Source of the DNA: Dehalococcoidales bacterium
Lineage (GTDB): Bacteria; Chloroflexota; Dehalococcoidia; Dehalococcoidales; UBA3254
Direction of reading: 5' to 3'
NCBI GenBank assembly: GCA_016926695.1
Contig: JAFGOB010000087.1
Location: 1-8,945 of the forward strand
Length of the DNA stretch: 8,945 nt
Shown here: positions 1 through 5,271 of the stretch, one piece after another
Layout: each line of letters opens with the position of its first letter
Position numbering within the stretch: the first letter of the stretch is position 1
Notes under the pieces: generated by a model
Databases searched by the model: none
Told to the model about the DNA's origin: nothing
What the model saw: only the letters and a program-made list of their open reading frames with translations
Made by a program: the position numbers and the translations under genes

Positions 1-924
1 GGCGCTTCACAGACGGCCATGGCGTTGATGAACCTGCTGAACGAAGACCGTATGGGGGCGACCAGTATGGCCGCCGGCGCGTATCTTCTCTCACCGCCAA
101 AGACCATTTTTACCAATTATCCGCTCTATACCGATGAACTCGGCGCAATAGCCGACTGGTTCCTGGAGCAATGGAAAAAAGAAGGAAAGACGACCAAACC
201 GAGGGTCGCCTACCTCACCGCTGACAGTTCCGCCGGAAGGTCGATCGATATTCCGGAAATGGAGGCCTATCTGACCGGCATCGGATACGAATTCGTCGGC
301 AAGCAATTCGTCCCGATGGTGCCGACCACTCCTCCCACCACGCAGTTGGCCTGGTTGAAAGACAATAAGGTCGACCTGGCGCTCGGCTGGATGATCAATC
401 CCGGGTCTCAGCCGACCATCAAGGAAGCGGTAAGGCTCGGCATGGGACCTCACCTTGATTACAAGATAACCTTCGGGTTTGCGGCGCCGAGCCATACGCC
501 GGTGTTTGCCGATGCCATGGGCACTACCGGCGACGGTGTCCTCGTCGCGGGCAGCTACGCTCCGTTAACCTACACTGACGTTCCGGGAATCGCTTTCTAC
601 CAAAAGCTCCAGAACGACTACCGGCCCAATGACAAGGTTAATCACATCATGTATCTCGGCGGTCTTGTCGAAGCCATGATACAGACCGAAGCGCTACGGC
701 TGGCCATGCTTGAAAAAGATGCCGATAAACTGACATGCGCCGACGTGCTGGAGAACGGTTTCTTCAAGATCAAGGAACTCAACACCGGCGACCTGACCCC
801 GCCGCTGACCTTCGGTCCAACCGATGTTGAAGGGGCGGACATGATGCGCATCGACCAGGTCCAGAACGGGAAAGTCGTCTTGCTGGGAATGTATCCGATC
901 CACGGCATATATACTCACGAATAA
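1..924 (+). CDS. ABC transporter substrate-binding protein, branched-chain amino acid type (5'-truncated by window edge)
   Basis: The reading frame is open from base 1 (first codons give GASQTAMA) to a TAA at 922-924, so the gene starts upstream of the window. The visible 307 residues look like the C-terminal two thirds of a type I periplasmic binding protein (Peripla_BP_6 / LivJ-like). Alternating strand-helix units include PRVAYLTADSSAGRS, typical of the central strand and following turn, then a late YLGGLVEAMIQTEALRLA helix and a C-terminal beta segment ending in GMYPIHG. Proteins of this kind capture amino acids, amides or other small polar ligands outside the membrane and pass them to an ABC permease. 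The signal peptide or lipoprotein box would lie upstream and is not visible. The ligand cannot be predicted. The gene is the last of its strand's run and is followed by a strong hairpin. It seems richer in G+C than the hydrolase genes further along. Family assignment is fairly firm; an amide or urea ligand is equally possible. Confidence 0.8.
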   Translation, partial: GASQTAMALMNLLNEDRMGATSMAAGAYLLSPPKTIFTNYPLYTDELGAIADWFLEQWKKEGKTTKPRVAYLTADSSAGRSIDIPEMEAYLTGIGYEFVGKQFVPMVPTTPPTTQLAWLKDNKVDLALGWMINPGSQPTIKEAVRLGMGPHLDYKITFGFAAPSHTPVFADAMGTTGDGVLVAGSYAPLTYTDVPGIAFYQKLQNDYRPNDKVNHIMYLGGLVEAMIQTEALRLAMLEKDADKLTCADVLENGFFKIKELNTGDLTPPLTFGPTDVEGADMMRIDQVQNGKVVLLGMYPIHGIYTHE

Positions 925-934
925 GTACCCACTC

Positions 935-962
935 CCCGGGAGCTCCGCGAGGAGCTCCCGGG
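935..962 (+). terminator. Strong hairpin after the binding-protein gene (terminator-like, no U-tract)
   Basis: A perfect 12-bp stem (CCCGGGAGCTCC at 935-946 with GGAGCTCCCGGG at 951-962) closes on the tetraloop GCGA, a GNRA loop. It begins 10 bases after the stop codon. The sequence after the stem is AAACTGCC, without the U-run of a classical intrinsic terminator, so it may instead be a 3'-end-protecting stem or a pause site, or it may act on either strand because it is symmetrical. Confidence 0.55.
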
Positions 963-964
963 AA

Positions 965-1142
965 ACTGCCTCATTGGTATTAGGGGCCCAGGCCCCACAT
1001 CAGAGCAGTAATACCGCTAAGGGTAATGGGTTCAGAACCGATGGTGCACCCATCCGGGCTGGACCGGCATCTGCCGGTGACAGAAGAGGTTTCACAGAAC
1101 CTAGAAGATAACTAAAATGTCCCCGGGTAATCCGGGGCATTC
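965..1142. other. Non-coding, hairpin-dense region, unrecognised
   Basis: I see no credible gene here. The stretch contains a series of short perfect stems. GGTATTA (976-982) pairs with TAATACC (1009-1015) and encloses GGGGC/GCCCC (983-987/992-996). GGTT/AACC lies at 1029-1039, GATGG/CCATC at 1040-1054, ACCGGC/GCCGGT at 1063-1078, AGGTT/AACCT at 1087-1102, and CCCCGG/CCGGGG at 1121-1137. This spacing suggests a folded RNA, or a mosaic of palindromic debris at an integration boundary. It does not show the conserved cores of RNase P RNA, SRP RNA or the cobalamin riboswitch. The strand is undetermined because the stems are symmetrical. Confidence 0.4.
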
Positions 1143-1194
1143 TGGTGGAGACGGGGGAGAGTCGAACTCCCCCTAAAACAATGCTCTGCTTTGT
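1143..1194 (-). repeat. tmRNA (ssrA) 3'-end-like direct repeat, copy A
   Basis: Read on the minus strand, this 52-bp segment ends in GTCTCCACCA, preceded by a T-arm with a 7-bp stem GGGGGAG/CTCCCCC and loop TTCGACT. This is the usual shape of the 3' end of transfer-messenger RNA. Upstream of the T-arm is ACAAAGC-AGA-GCATTGT, itself able to fold. No alanine-type 5' acceptor half, tag-peptide frame or pseudoknot region was found upstream, where the cupin gene lies, so it is a fragment and not a complete ssrA. Copy B lies about 600 bp away in the same orientation. Such 3'-end duplicates are what integrases using ssrA as attachment site leave behind. Confidence 0.6.
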
Positions 1195-1229
1195 ATAGGA
1201 CTGAAATCTATAACGTACTCGGAAAAACC

Positions 1230-1706
1230 CTAATGTTCCCAGTGTTTGTATTTTTCGGGTACATCTCCAACGAATTTAAGTGGCCAATCGTTAGGACCAA
1301 ACCTGGCATCGATGAAAATGAGCGGCTTATCCACCCGCAGGATTTTCAACGGCTCGTGACTCATTCCCGCCGGGATATAGGCGTAAAAGGGATAGTTAAT
1401 CTTATGCCATTCATCGTCCAGGTAGAATTCCACATCGGCATCGAACTCTACAAAATTTTTCGCACCGAAGAGGAATATCCACTGGTCGCGGTCCGGGTGG
1501 ATGTGAGGAGCCATGCCTATCTCGTCTTCCGGTTTATCGATATAGGCGAATCCCAGGCACAGTTGAGAGCCCGGAATATCCCTCTCTCCCCCTGCCCCGA
1601 TCATCGGCAGAGTGATACTCTCGTGTACGGATTTCCCGGGTTTGAACTCAACTAGATTAGACTCGTGCCTCAAATTTCCCATTCGTACTTTTCCTGGTTC
1701 TGGCAT
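1230..1706 (-). CDS. Small single-domain cupin protein
   Basis: This encodes about 158 residues with a single cupin beta-barrel. Numbering from the upstream Met at 1712, motif 1 is G66-MAP-H70-I-H72 followed by PDRDQWIFLFG (Q77, G83), and motif 2 is P114-A-G116-MS-H119. H70, H72 and H119 are the expected metal-binding histidines. The glutamate usual in motif 1 appears to be replaced by Gln77 (or Asp76). Cupins of this size may be metal-dependent isomerases, dioxygenases, lyases or sugar/ligand-binding proteins; the substrate is not deducible. No signal peptide is seen, so a cytoplasmic protein is likely. The start is set at 1706 because the GGAGG at 1715-1719 lies 8 bases from that ATG, but only 2 bases from the upstream in-frame ATG at 1712. 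The gene stands alone on the minus strand, between two tmRNA-3'-like repeats, which suggests it travelled as cargo of an integrated element. Confidence 0.85.
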   Translation of the reverse strand: MPEPGKVRMGNLRHESNLVEFKPGKSVHESITLPMIGAGGERDIPGSQLCLGFAYIDKPEDEIGMAPHIHPDRDQWIFLFGAKNFVEFDADVEFYLDDEWHKINYPFYAYIPAGMSHEPLKILRVDKPLIFIDARFGPNDWPLKFVGDVPEKYKHWEH

Positions 1707-1714
1707 ACGCATTA

Positions 1715-1719
1715 CCTCC
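1715..1719 (-). promoter_or_regulatory. Ribosome binding site that decides the cupin start
   Basis: On the minus strand GGAGG is followed by TAATGCGT and then ATG at 1706, giving an 8-base spacer. The other in-frame ATG (1712) would leave only TA as spacer, which is too short for efficient initiation. Confidence 0.7.
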
Positions 1720-1744
1720 GCATAATTGATATCGTTAGTTTACA

Positions 1745-1794
1745 TGGTGGAGAGGAGAAAGTCGAACTCTCCCGGAAACAATGCTCTGCTTTGT
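1745..1794 (-). repeat. tmRNA (ssrA) 3'-end-like direct repeat, copy B
   Basis: This is a 50-bp imperfect copy of the repeat at 1143-1194, in the same orientation. On the minus strand it reads ACAAAGCAGAGCATTGTTT, then a T-arm with loop TTCGACT, then CTCTCCACCA. The first 19 bases on that strand match copy A exactly, and it is two bases shorter near the acceptor strand. The T-stem differs from copy A but still pairs (GGGAGAG with TTTCTCC, allowing two G-U pairs). It sits just upstream of the cupin gene. No complete ssrA was found extending from it toward 2100, so it too is a fragment. Confidence 0.6.
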
Positions 1795-1843
1795 CATATA
1801 AAACAACTTCTTTGACTGTTCGTACCATTCCTATAGGATCAGC

Positions 1844-1860
1844 TTGGGATATCTTCCCAA
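1844..1860. repeat. Inverted repeat, 6-bp stem
   Basis: TTGGGA (1844-1849) and TCCCAA (1855-1860) pair around the loop TATCT. It lies in the gap between tmRNA-like copy B and the carboxylesterase gene. No U-run follows on either strand, so its role is unknown. Confidence 0.35.
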
Positions 1861-1870
1861 TCCAAACGCA

Positions 1871-1895
1871 AGCAGATTTGAACTCCCGACCTTCT
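1871..1895 (-). other. tRNA T-arm-like fragment
   Basis: On the minus strand the sequence reads AGAAGGTC, then GGGAG, the loop TTCAAAT and CTGCT. This matches the variable loop and T-arm of a class I tRNA, with one mismatch and one G-U pair in the stem. No paired anticodon arm, no acceptor stem and no CCA follow, so no functional tRNA is present. It may be a decayed tRNA 3' fragment of the kind left by integration, or a chance match. Confidence 0.3.
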
Positions 1896-1979
1896 GAACA
1901 CCATGTAACCCTGAAAAATGGCGGAGGTCGCTTGCCTCCTTTTCAAATCTCGATTATATTACTGTTTTCTTTAATTTTC

Positions 1980-2000
1980 AAGCATTTTATCCAAATGCTT
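1980..2000. repeat. Perfect 8-bp inverted repeat
   Basis: AAGCATTT (1980-1987) and AAATGCTT (1993-2000) flank the 5-base spacer TATCC. It could be an operator-like palindrome or a weak hairpin. No U-run follows on either strand and no gene abuts it. Confidence 0.4.
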
Positions 2001-2415
2001 GCCTTATAACCAAAAGCTACTAATCGTCTAAAAAGATGAGTGAAACAAAGATATCGACTTGAATAAAAGATACGGAATTTCTTTAAAATTATGCTTAATA
2101 CTTCCGTGAAAAATATTACAATTCGCATTTTGCTTTTTTCACATTTCAGCATCGGATAACTCATTTCAGGTATTGCATATCCTGTCAAGTACAGGTATAT
2201 TCAGGTGAATTGAGCCTTTCTGATTGCTCGGCATGGAAAACATACTCCCGAAGGCTATTGGTATTAAACCCATCTTGAGTTGCCTCTAGAAGAAATATCA
2301 GCTAATACCCGAAAGTATAAAAATCTATGACTGTTTATCCTTTGTGTATACTGGCGGGAAGGAATAGTAACATTCTGCTAGTATTGCGTAGATACGGGAA
2401 TATAGGAGGTTAACT

Positions 2416-3903
2416 ATGCCTGCAAATTCCAGACAGAATAACCAGCGGTCAACTATCGTTAAAACACAACAAGGCCAGGTCGAAGGGTTTCAGAAGGACG
2501 GTTTATTCAAATTTTACGGCATTCCCTTCGCCCAGCCGCCAGTCGGCGAATTACGCTGGAGGGCTCCACGGCCGGCTAAACCATGGAAAGATGTTAAGAA
2601 AGCAGTTGCGTTTAGTCCTATAGCATACCAGATCTCCCGGATTGAAGCCTCAAACGATGCAGATAAAGATCTGATACAGAGCGAAGACTGTCTGTACGTA
2701 AATATATGGACGCCTTCAATAGACGCCGGGGCAAAAATGCCGGTGATGGCGTGGATTCACGGAGGCGGTTACTTAAACGGGTCCGGATCTTTATATGAAT
2801 ATGACGGTTCGGAATTAGCAAAAAGGGGAGTTGTCGTTGTCGGCCTTAATTATCGTTTGGGCCCGCTGGGATTTTTAGCTCATGATGAATCTGCATCTGA
2901 AAATGAAAGAGATGCCTGCGGCAATTACGGCATAATGGACCAGATCGCCGCCCTGGAATGGGTAAAAAGTAATATCTCGAATTTCGGCGGGAATCCGGAA
3001 AATGTAACGATTTTCGGAGAATCGGCCGGGGCTATGAGCGTGGGGTTATTATCAGGATCGCCCCGGGCCGCAGGATTATTCCACAGGGCGATATGCGAAA
3101 GCGGAGGCATGCTTTATTTCCCCAGGGAAATAACCCGTAAGCAGGCATTAGCCTACACGCGCGAATTTCAGAAAGCTTGCAGAGCACAAAATTTCAACGA
3201 TATGCGTTCCTTGATGCCGGAAGAAATTATCAAGATAGCAAGACAGGTATCCGCTAATGATGAGATGCCAAGAGTAGCAAGGTTTACGCCAATTATCGAT
3301 AACAACATCATTAAGGATCAAGATACTACTTTAAGCGAGAGAGCAAAAATACCGCTGATCATCGGTTCTAACAGGCATGAAGCTACATGGTTTATGCAGA
3401 TGATGCCCCCGATAACCAGGAGCAACTACAGGGAAATTCTACAAAGGAATTTCGGCGAAAAGGCGATGCAAATGTTGAAATCTTTTTCGATCAACTCAGA
3501 TGCAGAAGCAAAGAAAGCCTTCATCGCTATTTACACCTGTAACCTGTTTACTTTACATGTTCACGAATTGGCTGCCGAGCTCAGTCGGCTCAACGGAGAA
3601 GTATACGTATACCGTTTTGACCGGGTTGCGCCTAAAAACCAGAAAAACGGGTTTGGCGTAGGTCATGGGGAGGAGATCGCTTACGTGCTGGGACATGTCG
3701 ATGTTGAAGGCTATATGGAAACGGACAAGATGGTTTCAGAAATAACGATGAAATATTGGACCCAGTTTGCCAGGACAGGCAATCCAAATCCCGTTGGCCT
3801 GCCGAAATGGCCGAAATATATTCAGGGGAAAAATGAATTCCTGATAATCGGTGATGAAGTATCGGTTGGGAATTATCATGAAGACAATCCCTTGGTTGAG
3901 TGA
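2416..3903 (+). CDS. Type-B carboxylesterase (alpha/beta hydrolase)
   Basis: This 495-residue protein hydrolyses carboxylic esters by the serine-hydrolase mechanism. The family marks appear in order: FYGIPFAQPPVGELRW (33-48), EDCLYVNIW (90-98), the oxyanion hole HGGGY (115-119), the nucleophile elbow GESAG with Ser203, the acid in GSNRHE (Glu322) and the base in GVGHGEE (His417). All three catalytic residues are present and the length is normal for bacterial members (about 490-540). The N-terminus (MPANSRQNNQRST) is polar with no hydrophobic signal, so a cytoplasmic enzyme is likely. The ATG at 2416 is supported by AGGAGG at 2404-2409, six bases upstream. The natural ester is unknown; pNB-esterase-like breadth is common in the family. 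It is first of four co-oriented hydrolases but is separated from the next gene by 164 bases and a small hairpin, so it is probably its own transcript. Confidence 0.92.
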   Translation: MPANSRQNNQRSTIVKTQQGQVEGFQKDGLFKFYGIPFAQPPVGELRWRAPRPAKPWKDVKKAVAFSPIAYQISRIEASNDADKDLIQSEDCLYVNIWTPSIDAGAKMPVMAWIHGGGYLNGSGSLYEYDGSELAKRGVVVVGLNYRLGPLGFLAHDESASENERDACGNYGIMDQIAALEWVKSNISNFGGNPENVTIFGESAGAMSVGLLSGSPRAAGLFHRAICESGGMLYFPREITRKQALAYTREFQKACRAQNFNDMRSLMPEEIIKIARQVSANDEMPRVARFTPIIDNNIIKDQDTTLSERAKIPLIIGSNRHEATWFMQMMPPITRSNYREILQRNFGEKAMQMLKSFSINSDAEAKKAFIAIYTCNLFTLHVHELAAELSRLNGEVYVYRFDRVAPKNQKNGFGVGHGEEIAYVLGHVDVEGYMETDKMVSEITMKYWTQFARTGNPNPVGLPKWPKYIQGKNEFLIIGDEVSVGNYHEDNPLVE

Positions 3904-3911
3904 TTTCGAAT

Positions 3912-3926
3912 GCCGGGGTTACCGGC
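3912..3926 (+). terminator. Small hairpin after the carboxylesterase gene
   Basis: GCCGG (3912-3916) pairs with CCGGC (3922-3926) around GGTTA, 9 bases after the stop. No U-run follows (CAACAATTAAG), so it would be at most a weak or Rho-assisted end. Confidence 0.3.
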
Positions 3927-4023
3927 CAACAATTAAGTGAAAGAAATCTAAAATGCGGCTTATCAAGCAATCAAGGCAATCCATGCACACTTCAATCCGG
4001 AGTCATATCCCTGGTTGCATTCT

Positions 4024-4032
4024 TGATATAAT
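4024..4032 (+). promoter_or_regulatory. Extended -10 promoter candidate for the agmatine deiminase gene
   Basis: TGATATAAT matches the extended -10 form TGN-TATAAT exactly. No good -35 element is found at 16-18 bases upstream, which is tolerated by extended -10 promoters. A start about seven bases downstream would give a leader of roughly 30 bases containing AGGAG at 4054-4058. Confidence 0.45.
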
Positions 4033-4067
4033 CATCTCGAAATTTCATATAGCAGGAGCATCTGTGG

Positions 4068-5174
4068 ATGGTTACGGTCAATTCCACACCTAAAAAAGAC
4101 GGATTTGGAATGCCTGGCGAATTCGAGCCTCACAAAGGCTGCTGGATGATTTGGCCCGAAAGGAACGATAACTGGCGAAACGGAGCTAAACCCGCCCAGA
4201 AAGCATTTGCCGCCGTGGCAATTGCCATCGCAGGTTTTGAACCGGTTACGATGTGTGTATCTAAAAAACAATGGCACCATGCCCGGGCGATGTTACCGGA
4301 ATCAATCCGAGTAGTTGAGATTTCCAACAATGATGCCTGGATGCGGGATGTTGGCCCTACCTTTGTTACTAATGATAAAGGACTGGTCAGAGGTATTGAT
4401 TGGGATTTTAATGCCTGGGGAGGCCTTAAAGGCGGATGCTATTTCCCCTGGGACCAGGATGAGTTGATAGCCCAAAAGGTCCTTGAGCTGGAACAAATAG
4501 ACCGGTATAAATGTAGCCTCATCATGGAAGGCGGTTCTATCCACGTTGACGGTGAGGGGACGCTTATAACCACGGAAGAATGTCTGTTGAACCCTAATCG
4601 GAACCCCCAGCTTACCAGGGAACAAATCGAAGAGAATCTCAAGGAGTACTTAGGCGTTGAAAAAATCATATGGCTTGGCGAGGGTATCTATATGGATAAC
4701 GATACCAATGGTCATGTTGATAATCTTTGTTGTTTCGTAAAGCCCGGAACGGTATGTCTTACCTGGACCGAAGATAAAAATGACCCGCAGTATGAAATTT
4801 CTATGGATGCTTACAAACGTCTCAGTAGCACAACTGACGCCTTGGGGCGGCGGTTGGAAATTTACAAAATTAATCAACCTGCCCCGCTTTTTATAACCAA
4901 GGAAGAAAGCGAGGGCGTTGATTCTATTAAAGGTGCAATGCCCCGTGAACAAGGCAGCCGTTTATCGGCTTCTTATATTAACTTTTATATCGCAAACGGA
5001 GGTATCATGGTTCCGGGATTCGGTGACCCTAACGACAGCGAAGCTCGGAATATTTTGCAGAGCCTTTTTCCTGATTACAAAGTTGTGCAGATACAAACCC
5101 GGGAAATTTTACTTGGCGGGGGCAATATTCATTGTATTACCCAGCAGCAACCCTTGGGTAAAATATCAAAATGA
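4068..5174 (+). CDS. aguA: Agmatine deiminase (agmatine iminohydrolase)
   Basis: This 368-residue enzyme of the guanidine-group-modifying superfamily (PAD_porph) converts agmatine and water to N-carbamoylputrescine and ammonia. The family marks are [18 protein letters not shown] (15-32), [11 protein letters not shown] (87-97, with Asp94), [13 protein letters not shown] (153-165, Glu154), DTNGHVDN (212-219, His216) and [13 protein letters not shown] (350-362). Cys356 is the nucleophile, matching the near-identical position in the Enterococcus enzyme. Length is that of the family (about 365-380), and the absence of a signal peptide fits a cytoplasmic enzyme. The start has AGGAG nine bases upstream. 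In known routes the product is handled by N-carbamoylputrescine amidase (aguB), or by putrescine carbamoyltransferase with carbamate kinase; none of these is in the window. The neighbours are unrelated hydrolases. The assignment to the family is firm; the exact substrate is inferred from motif conservation. Confidence 0.92.
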   Translation: MVTVNSTPKKDGFGMPGEFEPHKGCWMIWPERNDNWRNGAKPAQKAFAAVAIAIAGFEPVTMCVSKKQWHHARAMLPESIRVVEISNNDAWMRDVGPTFVTNDKGLVRGIDWDFNAWGGLKGGCYFPWDQDELIAQKVLELEQIDRYKCSLIMEGGSIHVDGEGTLITTEECLLNPNRNPQLTREQIEENLKEYLGVEKIIWLGEGIYMDNDTNGHVDNLCCFVKPGTVCLTWTEDKNDPQYEISMDAYKRLSSTTDALGRRLEIYKINQPAPLFITKEESEGVDSIKGAMPREQGSRLSASYINFYIANGGIMVPGFGDPNDSEARNILQSLFPDYKVVQIQTREILLGGGNIHCITQQQPLGKISK

Positions 5175-5189
5175 GAACGTTTGAAATAC

Positions 5190-5226
5190 TTTTTAGAGGA
5201 TCTCCTTCCCTAAAAACCGCTTTTTA
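5190..5226 (+). promoter_or_regulatory. Overlapping inverted repeats between agmatine deiminase and amidohydrolase genes
   Basis: CTAAAAA (5210-5216) can pair with TTTTTAG (5190-5196) upstream or, as TAAAAA (5211-5216), with TTTTTA (5221-5226) downstream around CCGC. The two folds exclude each other. The A/U stems are weak. This could be a weak terminator or a chance effect of A/T runs. Confidence 0.25.
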
Positions 5227-5271
5227 AAATCATTGCAGCACTCTACTTAATAAACATAATAGGGAGAATAC

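Larger units (their letters stand above)
1795..2415. other. Long gap without a credible gene, AT-rich in its right part
   Basis: Open frames in this stretch are AT-rich, lack ribosome binding sites and have compositions unlike proteins of known families. The left part holds an inverted repeat (1844-1860) and a tRNA T-arm-like fragment (1871-1895). The middle holds an 8-bp perfect palindrome (1980-2000). The right end carries the leader of the carboxylesterase gene, with a possible -10 TATACT at 2347-2352 but no convincing -35. I see no CRISPR, transposase or tandem repeat. Confidence 0.5.

Noticed and set aside
1020..1140. RNase P RNA, because of ACAGAA and CCTAGA-like words
   Set aside because: The order of the words is wrong and the conserved GAGGAAAGTCC core is absent.
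965..1142. CRISPR array or tandem repeat
   Set aside because: The stems all differ in sequence and spacing; there is no recurring repeat unit with spacers.
1191..1655. 154-codon open frame antisense to the cupin gene
   Set aside because: The opposite frame has clear cupin motifs and a good ribosome binding site; this is its complementary shadow.
1665..2009. 114-codon open frame on the plus strand across tmRNA-like copy B
   Set aside because: It begins inside the cupin gene on the opposite strand, runs through the repeat and non-coding spacer, and has no ribosome binding site.
1745..2150. A complete tmRNA gene upstream of copy B
   Set aside because: No 5' acceptor half complementary to the CTCTCC strand, no tag-peptide frame ending in an alanine-rich tail and no pseudoknot-like stems were found on the minus strand.
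1943..2188. 81-codon open frame on the minus strand
   Set aside because: It lies in an AT-rich gap, has no ribosome binding site in suitable position, contains an 8-bp palindrome and has a composition (many I, K, F, S, Y) expected from translated AT-rich spacer.
5233..5260. Promoter TTGCAG / CATAAT before the amidohydrolase gene
   Set aside because: The -35 matches only three of six consensus bases, and a start from this -10 would fall within or after the ribosome binding site at 5261-5266.
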